Positions 16,981 through 24,904 of a stretch of DNA of 43,880 nt are shown here, one piece after another (within the stretch, counting starts at the first letter, position 1; each line of letters begins with the position of its first letter). The DNA is from Gemmatimonadota bacterium. Its GTDB lineage: Bacteria > Gemmatimonadota > Gemmatimonadetes > Gemmatimonadales > Gemmatimonadaceae. The notes under the pieces are model-generated. The model searched no databases and was not told the origin of the DNA. It worked only from the letters and a program-made list of their open reading frames with translations. The position numbers were made by a program, and so were the translations under genes. The stretch lies in the NCBI GenBank assembly GCA_023249305.1, contig JAHFCU010000016.1, positions 1 through 43,880 of the forward strand. Direction: 5' to 3'.

Positions 16981-18788
16981 CGGCCCCAACGCCGCCTGCA
17001 AAGAAGAAGACCAACTACAAGCACGCCTGGGCCGAAACCCGGGCGCTGATGTGGACGAACCGCCGCACGCTCGGCATCGGCTTCGCGTTGATGCTGCTTA
17101 GCCGCGCCGCGGGGTTCGTGGGCCCGGTAAGTACGAAGTGGTTGATGGACGAGGTCGTCGGAAAGAACCGCTTCGACCTGCTCTGGCCGCTGGCGCTCGC
17201 CGTCGGCAGCGCGGCGCTCGTGCAGGCCGCGACGTCATTCGCGCTCTCGCAAGTGATCAGCGTCGCCGGCCAGCGCGCCATCACCGAACTGCGCCGCCGC
17301 GTGCACGCGCGCCTGCTGCGCCTGCCCGTCTCGTTCTTCGACGAGACCCAGAGCGGCGTGCTGATCAACCGCGTGATGAATGACGCGGAAGGCATCCGCA
17401 ACCTCATCGGCACGGGAATCATCCAGCTTGTCGGCGGCCTGCTCACGGCCCTTGTCGCACTGGGCGTCCTGTTCTACCTGAACTGGCAGATGACGGTAGC
17501 CACGCTGCTCTTCCTTGCGATTTTCGGCGCAGGGATGGCGTACGCCTTCATGACGCTGCGCCCCGTCTTCCGCGAAAGGAGCGTCATCACGGCCGAGGTC
17601 AGCGGCCGGCTCGGGCAGGCGTTCGGCGGCGCGCGCGTGGTGAAGGTGTACACCGCCGAGAAGCGCGAGGAGAAAGTCTTCACGCTCGGCGCGCACCGGC
17701 TCTTCCGCAACATCGCGCGGACGATCACGGGCACCTCGGCCATCGGCGCGCTGAGCACGGTGATCATCGGCGCCATCTATGTGGTACTGATCGTCTTCGG
17801 CGGGCACGCGATCATTGATCGCCGCATGACGATCGGTGACCTGTTCATGTACGTCTTCATGGTGGCGCTCGTCGCGTTCCCCGTGGTGCAGATCGCCAGC
17901 ATCGGCACACAGATCACCGAGGCGTTCGCCGGGCTCGACCGCATCCGCGAGATCATGCAGACGCCGACCGAGGACGAGGACGACGCGACGCGCGCGCGGC
18001 TGACGGCGCTGCGCGGCGAAATCGCGTTCGACGACGTGAGCTTCGAGTACCGCGAGAACGTGCCGGTGCTCAAGAGGGTCTCGTTTCACGCCGCGGCCGG
18101 CACGACGACGGCGCTCGTCGGATCGAGCGGCTCAGGCAAGAGCACGCTCATCTCGTTGATTATGGCGTTCGCGCGCCCGAAGGGTGGGCGCATCCTCGTG
18201 GACGGCCGCGATCTCACCGAGATTCGGCTGCGCGACTACCGAGCCAACCTCGGTGTGGTACTGCAGGACAACTTCCTGTTCGACGGCACAGTGCTCGACA
18301 ACATCGCGTTCTCAAAGCCCGGGGCGACGAAGGACGAAGTGCTGGCCGCCGCGCGCGTGGCGCACTGCGACGAGTTCGTGCGCCAGTTCCCCGACGGCTA
18401 TGAGACGGTGGTCGGCGAGCGCGGCGTGAAGTTGTCAGGCGGCCAGCGGCAGCGCGTCGCCATTGCCCGGGCGATCCTCAGCGATCCGCGCGTGCTGTTG
18501 CTCGACGAGGCCACGTCGAGCCTCGACAGCGAGAGCGAGCAGCAAATCAAGGAAGGGCTCCGCGCACTGCGCAGCGGCCGCACGACGTTCGTGATCGCGC
18601 ACCGCCTGAGCACGATCCAGAGCGCCGACCAGATCATCGTGCTCGAACACGGGGAGATCGTCGAGCGCGGGACGCACCGGGAACTGCTGCGCCTCGACGG
18701 ACGCTACAAGCAGCTCTACGACACCCAGTACCGCGCCGAACTCGACCAGTTCATCAATCCGGGCGAGGAGATCGCGAGGCAGGAGTAG
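16977..18788 (+). CDS. ABC transporter, fused permease and ATP-binding half-exporter (MsbA-like)
   Basis: A 603-residue type-IV (exporter) half-transporter that should work as a homodimer. The N-terminal membrane domain has about six helices (first at FALMLLSRAAGFVGPVSTKWL). The ATPase domain follows from about residue 345: Walker A GSSGSGKST at 382-390, Q-loop LGVVLQDNFLFDGTV, signature LSGGQRQRVAIARA near 486, Walker B VLLLDEATSSLDSE, and H-loop FVIAHRLSTI. The protein is of the lipid/multidrug export type. Coupling to a glycerophosphodiesterase hints at a lipid substrate, by inference only. It ends 11 bp before the convergent small secreted protein gene. Confidence 0.96.
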   Translation: MTAPTPPAKKKTNYKHAWAETRALMWTNRRTLGIGFALMLLSRAAGFVGPVSTKWLMDEVVGKNRFDLLWPLALAVGSAALVQAATSFALSQVISVAGQRAITELRRRVHARLLRLPVSFFDETQSGVLINRVMNDAEGIRNLIGTGIIQLVGGLLTALVALGVLFYLNWQMTVATLLFLAIFGAGMAYAFMTLRPVFRERSVITAEVSGRLGQAFGGARVVKVYTAEKREEKVFTLGAHRLFRNIARTITGTSAIGALSTVIIGAIYVVLIVFGGHAIIDRRMTIGDLFMYVFMVALVAFPVVQIASIGTQITEAFAGLDRIREIMQTPTEDEDDATRARLTALRGEIAFDDVSFEYRENVPVLKRVSFHAAAGTTTALVGSSGSGKSTLISLIMAFARPKGGRILVDGRDLTEIRLRDYRANLGVVLQDNFLFDGTVLDNIAFSKPGATKDEVLAAARVAHCDEFVRQFPDGYETVVGERGVKLSGGQRQRVAIARAILSDPRVLLLDEATSSLDSESEQQIKEGLRALRSGRTTFVIAHRLSTIQSADQIIVLEHGEIVERGTHRELLRLDGRYKQLYDTQYRAELDQFINPGEEIARQE

Positions 18789-18799
18789 GGGCGGCGCGC

Positions 18800-19192
18800 C
18801 TACGGGTTCTTCTTGCCCGTCAGTTTCCCGCCGTCCCCCTGCATGGACCACGAGCCGTCGAGCGTGCCGTCCTCGGCCACCGTGCACTCGGCCACCGCCT
18901 CGGTCCCCTGCGCCGTCGCCAGCATCATCTTCACGGTGCGCCCTTCGATCTTGAGCGACGTGATGACGGACGTGCCGTAGTTCGGGTTCGAGAGCGAGCC
19001 GGTGTAGCTGCCGTCGTCCTTCTTCTCGATCACCATCTCGAAGTCGGCGGCCTGGCCCTGCACCACGGCCTGCACCGTGTACTTGCCTACCGGATCGAGG
19101 GCGGGCGCCGCGGGCTTCGTCTCCGTCTGAGCGCACACGGCGGCGGGGAGCACGAGGGCGAGCGCGAGGGCGGCAAGCAGGCGGGTTCTCAT
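18800..19192 (-). CDS. Small secreted protein of unknown function
   Basis: A 130-residue protein with a signal peptide (MRTRLLAALALALVLPAAVCAQ) and a short, polar mature part with alternating beta-strand-like segments: KYTVQAVVQGQAADFEMVIEKK, SYTGSLSNPNYGTSVIT, LKIEGRTVKMMLA, GTLDGSWSMQGDGGKLTGKK. This resembles small lipocalin-like or beta-sandwich proteins often found beside enzymes in this kind of genome, but I cannot assign a family. The Cys at the signal cleavage region (AAVCAQ) could be a lipobox, though the preceding residues fit poorly. Convergent with the ABC exporter; divergent from lactate permease. Confidence 0.75.
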   Translation of the reverse strand: MRTRLLAALALALVLPAAVCAQTETKPAAPALDPVGKYTVQAVVQGQAADFEMVIEKKDDGSYTGSLSNPNYGTSVITSLKIEGRTVKMMLATAQGTEAVAECTVAEDGTLDGSWSMQGDGGKLTGKKNP

Positions 19193-19442
19193 CGGCGTGT
19201 AGTCCTTTGCTGAGGGGTGAGCGCGAACTCCGGGGACCTCGGCGGCATACGATTATCTACTGCGACCGTCGGCCGCCTAGACTATACCCCGATCGAAGGC
19301 TGTGTGCCAAGCCGCACGCCCCGCACCTACCACGCGCCGCCCTCACCGCGGCCGCGCCCGCCGCCGCTGCGGTTGCCGCGGCTGCGGTTGCCTCGGCTGT
19401 CGGTCGTCGCCATCCTTTGGCCTTCCCCTAGCCCCGCGTCCC
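19193..19442. other. 250-bp divergent intergenic region with 15-bp repeats
   Basis: The longest gap in the window, between the small secreted protein and lactate permease starts. It holds GCTGCGGTTGCCGCG / GCTGCGGTTGCCTCG tandem units (19366-19395, plus a partial third). TAGCCC at 19429-19434 lies 8 nt before the permease GTG and may be its -10. An open frame upstream of the GTG encodes only Arg/Cys/Pro-rich sequence with no permease homology and is not taken as coding. Confidence 0.5.
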
Positions 19443-21062
19443 GTGACCTGGCCGCAACCGTACAATCCGCTCGACAGCGCGCTGCTCTCCACGCTGGTCG
19501 CCGCGCTTCCCGTGGTGCTCCTCCTCGGCGCGCTCGCGTCGCACAGGGTCAAGGCACACTGGGCCGCGCTGCTCGGGCTCAGTTCGGCCATGGTGATCGC
19601 TATTTTGGTGTCGGGTATGCCAGCGCGCTCCGCCGGCGCCGCGGCCGCGCTCGGTGCCGCGTACGGCTTGTTTCCCATCGGCTGGATCCTCGTCAACGTC
19701 CTCTTCCTCTACCGGCTTGCCGTTGACCATGGCGCGTTTGACGCGCTCCGCGAACACATCGCCGACATCACCGCCGACCGGAGGCTGCAGCTCGTGCTCG
19801 TCGCCTTTTCGCTCGGCGCGTTCTTCGAGGGCGCAGCCGGGTTTGGCACGCCAGTGGCCATCACATCGGCGTTGCTCGTCGGACTCGGCTTCGCCCCGCT
19901 CGAAAGCGCCGTGCTCTCGCTGCTCGCGAACACCGCCCCGGTCGCGTTCGGCGCGCTGGGCACGCCGATCATCGCGCTCGGCGGTGTCACCGGGCTCGAC
20001 GTGCACGCGCTGTCGGCGATGGTTGGCCGGCTGCTGCCGCCATTCAGCCTCATCGTCCCGTTCTGGCTCGTCTCCGCTTACTGCGGCATTCGCCGTACGC
20101 TTGCCGTCTGGCCGGCGCTTCTCGTCGCGGGCGGGTGCTTCGCGATTCCGCAGTACCTCGTCTCCACGTACCACGGTCCGTGGCTCGTGGACATCATCGC
20201 GGCGATCTGTTCGATGGGCGCACTCGGGCTGTTCCTGCGCGTGTGGAAGCCGCGCGATGCTGAAGCGACGTCCGACACACGCGAGGCGGCGACCTTCGCG
20301 GCCGCGCATCAGCACGCGGGCGTCGCGCCGGCCATTGACATCATGAAGGCGTGGCTGCCGTGGATGATCCTCGCTGTCTTCGTCTTTGCGTGGGGCGTGC
20401 CCGCCGTGAAGACAGGACTCAACGCCATCTCGGCGCCGACGTTCCAGGTGCCGGGGCTGCACAATGCCGTTGAACGCACGCCGCCGGTGGTGCTCGTCGC
20501 CAAGCCCGAGGCTGCGACCTTTTCACTTAACTGGCTCTCGGCAACGGGCACGGCCATCCTGCTCTCCGGACTCGTCGCTGGATTCTTCATGCGCGCCGGC
20601 GCGCGCAGCATCCGCGGCGCGTACGCGGACGCCCTGCGGCGCGCGCGTATTCCGCTGCTCACCATCGCCGCGATGTTCGGCATCGGTTTCGTGATGCGTT
20701 ACTCGGGCCTCGATGCGATCCTCGGGCTCGCCTTCGCGCGCACGGGTCGCGCGTACCCGTACTTCGGCACGATGCTCGGCTGGCTCGGCGTCGCACTCAC
20801 CGGCAGTGACACGTCGAGCAACGTGCTGTTCGGCTCATTGCAGGTGCTCACCGCCACGCAGGTGGGAATCAGCACCGTGCTGATGGCCGCGGCCAACAGC
20901 GCGGGCGGCGTGATGGGCAAGATGATTGACGCGCAGAGCATCGTGGTCGCGGGCGCAGCGACCGGCTACGTCGGCCACGAGGGGTTGATCCTGCGGCGGA
21001 TCTTCTGGCACTCGGTGGCGCTGGCGAGCTTGGTGGGACTGTGGGTGATGATTCTTGCGTAG
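19443..21062 (+). CDS. lctP: L-lactate permease
   Basis: A 539-residue secondary transporter of the LctP family for lactate/glycolate uptake across the inner membrane, with a dozen or more hydrophobic helices. Family blocks: the N-terminus VTWPQPYNPLDSALLSTLVAALPVVLLL (start at GTG 19443), FEGAAGFGTPVAITSALLVGLGF, NTAPVAFGALGTPIIALGGVTGL, GSDTSSNVLFGSLQ, and AANSAGGVMGKMIDAQSIVVA near the C-terminus. Length fits the family. No lactate dehydrogenase or regulator is adjacent. The stop codon runs straight into an inverted copy of the pyrimidine-rich repeat. Confidence 0.95.
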   Translation: MTWPQPYNPLDSALLSTLVAALPVVLLLGALASHRVKAHWAALLGLSSAMVIAILVSGMPARSAGAAAALGAAYGLFPIGWILVNVLFLYRLAVDHGAFDALREHIADITADRRLQLVLVAFSLGAFFEGAAGFGTPVAITSALLVGLGFAPLESAVLSLLANTAPVAFGALGTPIIALGGVTGLDVHALSAMVGRLLPPFSLIVPFWLVSAYCGIRRTLAVWPALLVAGGCFAIPQYLVSTYHGPWLVDIIAAICSMGALGLFLRVWKPRDAEATSDTREAATFAAAHQHAGVAPAIDIMKAWLPWMILAVFVFAWGVPAVKTGLNAISAPTFQVPGLHNAVERTPPVVLVAKPEAATFSLNWLSATGTAILLSGLVAGFFMRAGARSIRGAYADALRRARIPLLTIAAMFGIGFVMRYSGLDAILGLAFARTGRAYPYFGTMLGWLGVALTGSDTSSNVLFGSLQVLTATQVGISTVLMAAANSAGGVMGKMIDAQSIVVAGAATGYVGHEGLILRRIFWHSVALASLVGLWVMILA

Positions 21063-21106
21063 AGGGACGAGTGCGGGGTGCGGGGGCTTGGTGATGGGGG
21101 ACGAGT
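21062..21106 (-). repeat. 45-nt pyrimidine-rich intergenic repeat, copy 3 (inverted)
   Basis: On the minus strand it reads ACTCGTCCCC ... AAGCCCCCGCACCCCG ... ACTCGTCCCTC. It begins at the last base of the lactate permease stop codon. The plus strand carries four G-runs (GGGG, GGGGG, GGGGG, GGG), a possible G-quadruplex. Confidence 0.7.
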
Positions 21107-21167
21107 GGAGGGACGAGTATGTCGGAAGAGGCAATCCGTCCGCCTCCCTCCCCCTACTCCTTGCTCC

Positions 21168-21208
21168 ACTCTTCACTCCTAGGCCCCCGCACCCCGCCCC
21201 CGTCCCTC
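21168..21208 (+). repeat. Pyrimidine-rich intergenic repeat, copy 4
   Basis: Reads ACTCTTCACTCCT, then GGCCCCCGCACCCCG and CCCCCGTCCCTC. It faces copy 3 as an inverted pair in the 147-bp gap between the convergent permease and AAA ATPase genes. Confidence 0.65.
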
Positions 21209-21209
21209 C

Positions 21210-22706
21210 CTAATCCGCCGCAACCGTCCTATGCGATGCCCACCTTCTCAGCGCATCCAGCCGCTCTGGCATCGTCTTCGACAACGGGCGCGTCGCCACT
21301 ATTTCCGTCTCGAGTGTGTCCGTGTCGAGCGGCTTGTTGCCCGAGAACGCCGCGTACATCGCGCTCACGATGCTCTCCTCGATCTCGGCACCGCTGAATC
21401 CCTTGGTCGCCGCGACGAGGTGCGGAATCTCCAGCTTGTCGGCGTCCTGTTTCCGCTTGCGCAGGTGAATGCGCAGGATCTCTGCGCGCGCCTCGTCGCC
21501 CGGCAGGTCCACGAAGAAGATCTCGTCGAAGCGCCCCTTGCGAATGAACTCGGGCGGCAGCTTGGCCACGTCGTTCGACGTCGCGACCACAAACACGTCG
21601 CCTTGGCGGTCCTGCAGCCAGCTCAGGAACGTGCCGAAAATGCGGTGCGACACGCCGCCGTCGGCGTCGGCGTTTGCTGAGGCGAACGCCTTCTCGAGTT
21701 CGTCAACCCAGAGTACGATCGGCGCCAATCGTTCCGCCGTCTGCATCGCGCGCTTGAAGTTGTGCTCGCTCTCGCCGACATACTTGTCGTACAAGTTCGA
21801 CGGATCGAGCTTGAGGAGCGGCAGTCCCCACTCGTGCGCCACCGACTTGGCGCAGAGGCTCTTGCCGCATCCGGGCACGCCGAGCAGCAGCACGCCCTTC
21901 GGGAAGCCGAGTCCGAACTCTTCCGCGCGACGCGGGTCGTTGACCACCGCACGTCGCTTCGCGAGCCACGTCTTGAGCCCGCCGAGTCCGGCCACCTGAT
22001 CAAGCCCGTCGGTGTGCGGGTAGAACTCGAGCAAGCCGTCCTGCTCGACGATCTGCCGCTTGGCGGCGTTCACTCGCTCGATATCGCGGGCGTCGAGCGC
22101 ACCGTCCTCGACGATGAGGCGCGTGACGATCTTCTCCGCCTCGGTAAGCGTCAGGCCCATCAGGTTGTTCACGAACCGCATCCGGTCCTCGCGCGTGAGT
22201 TCCATACGCACGGGCATCTTCGCGGAGTATTCGCGGATGAGCCGTTCGAGCAGCTGCCGGAAGTCGTCGTATGTCGCGCCCGAGAGGCGGATGACGGTGG
22301 CGTGCGGGCGCAGCGCATCGGGGAGGCGGATGTTGTGGCCGGTAAGCACGAGGGCGCCGCGCCGTGCGTTGAACTGCTGCACGAGGTCGAGCACGTGGCT
22401 CACGACCGTGGGATCATCGAGGTGCACGCCGAGCTCGCGGAAATGAAAGAGCCCCGCACCTTCTTCCACGGCGGTGGCGAGCGCCTTGCCAGGATCCTCG
22501 GTGTTCGCCATCACCGGGTCGGACGCCATGACGCCGCGGCGCAATCCGCGCGAACGGCTCCACGTGAAGTAGAGCAGGTTGAGGCGTGACGCGGTGTGCG
22601 CGAGGCCCTGCTCCGCGCGTTCGACCTCAACCGTATCCACGACGATCAGCGCGTACTTGGCGCGGATGAGGAGTTCGAGTTCGTCGAAGTTGGAATCCGA
22701 GGGCAT
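21210..22706 (-). CDS. Ycf46-like AAA+ ATPase
   Basis: A 498-residue AAA+ ATPase. The N-terminal ~230 residues (ELELLIRAKYALIVVDTVEVER) are a RecA-like region typical of the Ycf46 group. The AAA module follows: Walker A GVPGCGKS at 276-283, Walker B VLWVDELEKAF near 331, sensor FVVATSND near 372-378, and arginine finger region RKGRFDEIFFVDLPG near 389. Ycf46 relatives occur in cyanobacteria, algal plastids and many bacteria, and the cyanobacterial one has been linked to inorganic carbon control; the role here is unknown. Start ATG 22706 is four bases after an inverted pyrimidine-rich repeat copy. Divergent from the F-domain gene. Confidence 0.9.
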   Translation of the reverse strand: MPSDSNFDELELLIRAKYALIVVDTVEVERAEQGLAHTASRLNLLYFTWSRSRGLRRGVMASDPVMANTEDPGKALATAVEEGAGLFHFRELGVHLDDPTVVSHVLDLVQQFNARRGALVLTGHNIRLPDALRPHATVIRLSGATYDDFRQLLERLIREYSAKMPVRMELTREDRMRFVNNLMGLTLTEAEKIVTRLIVEDGALDARDIERVNAAKRQIVEQDGLLEFYPHTDGLDQVAGLGGLKTWLAKRRAVVNDPRRAEEFGLGFPKGVLLLGVPGCGKSLCAKSVAHEWGLPLLKLDPSNLYDKYVGESEHNFKRAMQTAERLAPIVLWVDELEKAFASANADADGGVSHRIFGTFLSWLQDRQGDVFVVATSNDVAKLPPEFIRKGRFDEIFFVDLPGDEARAEILRIHLRKRKQDADKLEIPHLVAATKGFSGAEIEESIVSAMYAAFSGNKPLDTDTLETEIVATRPLSKTMPERLDALRRWASHRTVAAD

Positions 22707-22710
22707 GGAA

Positions 22711-22756
22711 CGAGGGACGGGGACGGGGTGCGGGGGCTTGGTGCGGAGGGACGAGT
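22711..22756 (-). repeat. Pyrimidine-rich intergenic repeat, copy 5 (inverted)
   Basis: On the minus strand: ACTCGTCCCTCCGCACC, AAGCCCCCGCACCCCG, then CCCCGTCCCTCG. It ends four bases before the AAA ATPase start codon, with no Shine-Dalgarno between. C-rich sequence extends to about 22790. Confidence 0.7.
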
Positions 22757-22837
22757 GGAGAGAGGAGGAACGGGGGACGAGGGAGAATCTACGGGCCACC
22801 GGGCGAGATTGCCTCATCACTCGTGCCCCGTCCCTCC

Positions 22838-22881
22838 ACTCTTCACTCCTCCTTAGCCCCTGCACCCCGCCCTCGTCCCTC
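22838..22881 (+). repeat. Pyrimidine-rich intergenic repeat, copy 6
   Basis: ACTCTTCACTCCTCC, then TTAGCCCCTGCACCCCG and CCTCGTCCCTC. It shares the ACTCTTCACTCCT variant with copy 4 and forms an inverted pair with copy 5 between two divergent genes. Confidence 0.65.
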
Positions 22882-22887
22882 CATCGC

Positions 22888-22893
22888 TATCTT
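22888..22893 (+). promoter_or_regulatory. Candidate -10 element of the F-domain gene
   Basis: TATCTT lies 6 nt before the GTG start at 22900, directly after repeat copy 6. Confidence 0.45.
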
Positions 22894-22899
22894 CGTCTC

Positions 22900-23721
22900 G
22901 TGCCAAGCTTCATCGCCGCCTATCGCGCCCTCGACGACGGTCGCCACCGCGAAGAGTTCTATCGCATGTGGCGCGCGGCGGTGCACGCGGGCCTTACCAA
23001 CGAGCATGCGCTCAAGACCATTGGCAGGCGCGGCGCGCCACACGTCGAGGAGATGCGCGACTGGCTGCTCGACGGCGCGCGGCGCGGCCAGCGCGTCACA
23101 TACCTCGTGCGCACGGGGGGCAAGCGCTTCGAACCGATGGAGCGCGCCATCCTCGTGCTCGGCGAAGAGACCGGGACGTTTGAGGAGGCACTGCACCTCC
23201 TCGCGCAGTTCTACCAGTCGAAGCACAAGCTGATCCTCTGGATCAAGAAGCAGATGGCGTACCCGATGTTCACGGCGCTCTGCATGGTGTTCATCGCACC
23301 CTTCCCGCTGCTCTACTTCGGGCAGACGCTCGCGTATGTCGGTTTTGTGACTACCGGCTGCGTCGCGTGGATCACGTCGGGTGGATCATTCCTCATGATG
23401 ATGGCGCAGCGCTACGGCGCGCGACCGGAGCTCGTGCGTGCCCGGTTCGCCCGTGCGTTGGCGACGGGCGTCGAAGCGGGTGTTCCGCTCCCGCGCGCCA
23501 TTCGTCTCGCCGCCGAGGCGGCCGCGGATCCGGCGCTGTCGGCGTTCGTGAACAGGATGGACGAGCACCAGCTCGCGGCCGACGGACTGCATGAGACGTT
23601 CGCGGCGGCACCGCACATGTCGGCCGACATGATCGGCGTGCTCGCTGTGGCCGATCGCACGGGCGACTTCACGAATACGCTGCGAAAGCTCGCCGATTTG
23701 TACGAGGACGGGTTCCGCTAG
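22900..23721 (+). CDS. Orphan type II secretion system F-domain membrane protein
   Basis: A 273-residue protein related to GspF/PilC inner-membrane platform proteins. Cytoplasmic helical part FYRMWRAAVHAGLTNEHALKTI, GEETGTFEEALHLLAQFYQSKHKLILWIKKQMAYPMF, then two hydrophobic helices (about 128-175), then a second helical part with the F-domain signature VLAVADRTGDFTNTLRKLADLYEDGF. Full GspF/PilC has two F domains and three helices in about 400 residues, so this is a compact form. No secretion ATPase, pilin or secretin gene is near; the Ycf46-like ATPase is divergent. GTG 22900 fits a leaderless start. Role unclear: adhesion, secretion or membrane scaffolding. Confidence 0.82.
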   Translation: MPSFIAAYRALDDGRHREEFYRMWRAAVHAGLTNEHALKTIGRRGAPHVEEMRDWLLDGARRGQRVTYLVRTGGKRFEPMERAILVLGEETGTFEEALHLLAQFYQSKHKLILWIKKQMAYPMFTALCMVFIAPFPLLYFGQTLAYVGFVTTGCVAWITSGGSFLMMMAQRYGARPELVRARFARALATGVEAGVPLPRAIRLAAEAAADPALSAFVNRMDEHQLAADGLHETFAAAPHMSADMIGVLAVADRTGDFTNTLRKLADLYEDGFR

Positions 23722-23739
23722 CTCGGACGCCGCGGCGCG

Positions 23740-24831
23740 CTAATGTGTCGGCGTCGACAGGAGCCGCGGCGCGGGCGGCGGTGTAGGGCGCGGTGCCGGC
23801 GCTCCCGGCTGACCGCCCGGCTTCCATTCCAACTTCGGCCCGTCCGCGAGTAGGCGAACGGCGCGCGCCCCCGTGTTGATGACCGTTGCCATGTGTTCGA
23901 GGTCCACCTTTGCCGCTTCGTCACCCGGCTGGTGGTAGTCCGTGTGCAGGTTGTAGGTCGAGAGCGTGTGCGCCACGATGCCGCGCCGAGCGAAGGCGAT
24001 GTTGTCGCTGCGTTCGAAGAAGCGCTGGTCGGGACGCTTGTCGGAGACGATGTCGAGTCCGGCCGCCGCGAACCGTTCGCCCATGGACGACCGTTCATAA
24101 CCCGTGAGCCACGCCTTGCCCGCGCCGCCGGCGAGCGGGTCCGGGCGGCCGATCATCTCGATCTCCATGTTCGCGACGAACTGCGAGAGCGGAATCGGCG
24201 GATGGTCAATGAACCAGCGGGTGCCGAGCAAACCTGCTTCTTCACCGGTCGTGGTGACGAACAGCACTGTTCGCCTGGGGGTGGAACCTTCCGCGAACTG
24301 GCGCGCGATCTCGAGCACGGCGGTCACCCCCGATGCGTCGTCATCGGCGCCGTTGTAGATCGAGTCGCCATTGACAGAGCTTCCGACGCCCACGTGGTCG
24401 AAGTGCGCATCCACGAGGACGACTTCATTCTTGAGCGTCGAGTCGGTCCCCGCGAGGAAACCGAGCACGTTTACCGAGGTGCGACGACGCTCGACGGGAA
24501 ATGTGTCGCGCTCGGCGAACGATCCGACGAGCATCACGCGTTCCGTGCGGCCGCGGCGTGGCGTGGCCAGGGGAACGACCACGATCGGCACTCTTTGGAA
24601 GTACCCGCTATCGCCGAGCGGCTTGAGGCCGATGCGCTGCATTTCGCCGGCGATGAACCGCGAAGCCATCGCTTCGCCGCTCGAGCCCGTCATGCGCCCC
24701 TTCATTGAGTCATCGGCGAGCGGGTAGAGAATCCGCTTGACGTCGGCGGCCGTGGAGGGGCGCTGGGCAGAGAGCGCGGCGGGGGCTAGGAGGACCAGTG
24801 CGAGAAAACGGCAGAGAGCGCAGCGCATCAA
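23740..24831 (-). CDS. Secreted M28 family zinc aminopeptidase
   Basis: A 363-residue exported peptidase. The signal peptide covers about 1-22 (MMRCALCRFLALVLLAPAALSAQ). M28 co-catalytic zinc site residues are seen in DAHFDHVG (His, Asp), YNGADDDASGVTAVLEIA (bridging Asp), TGEEAGLLGTRWF (catalytic Glu and metal Glu), MIGRPD (Asp) and NLHTDYHQPGDEA (His). The Pro-rich tail (PAPRPTPPPAPRL) is low complexity. It probably trims amino acids from peptides in the periplasm or outside the cell. Independent of its neighbours as far as can be seen. Confidence 0.93.
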   Translation of the reverse strand: MMRCALCRFLALVLLAPAALSAQRPSTAADVKRILYPLADDSMKGRMTGSSGEAMASRFIAGEMQRIGLKPLGDSGYFQRVPIVVVPLATPRRGRTERVMLVGSFAERDTFPVERRRTSVNVLGFLAGTDSTLKNEVVLVDAHFDHVGVGSSVNGDSIYNGADDDASGVTAVLEIARQFAEGSTPRRTVLFVTTTGEEAGLLGTRWFIDHPPIPLSQFVANMEIEMIGRPDPLAGGAGKAWLTGYERSSMGERFAAAGLDIVSDKRPDQRFFERSDNIAFARRGIVAHTLSTYNLHTDYHQPGDEAAKVDLEHMATVINTGARAVRLLADGPKLEWKPGGQPGAPAPRPTPPPAPRLLSTPTH

Positions 24832-24904
24832 GAACCGGCTAGGAGGTAGAAGCGTGTAAGCTAGTCTCCAGCCGCAGTCGAGCGAAGGCGCGCGACCGGG
24901 ACCG

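Noticed and set aside
19302..19442. N-terminal extension of lactate permease
   Set aside because: The extra residues are Arg/Cys/Pro-rich low complexity encoded by 15-bp repeats; permease homology starts at GTG 19443.
22900..23721. Part of a complete type II secretion or type IV pilus locus
   Set aside because: No ATPase of the GspE/PilB kind, secretin, pilin or prepilin peptidase gene is in the window, so only an orphan F-domain protein is claimed.
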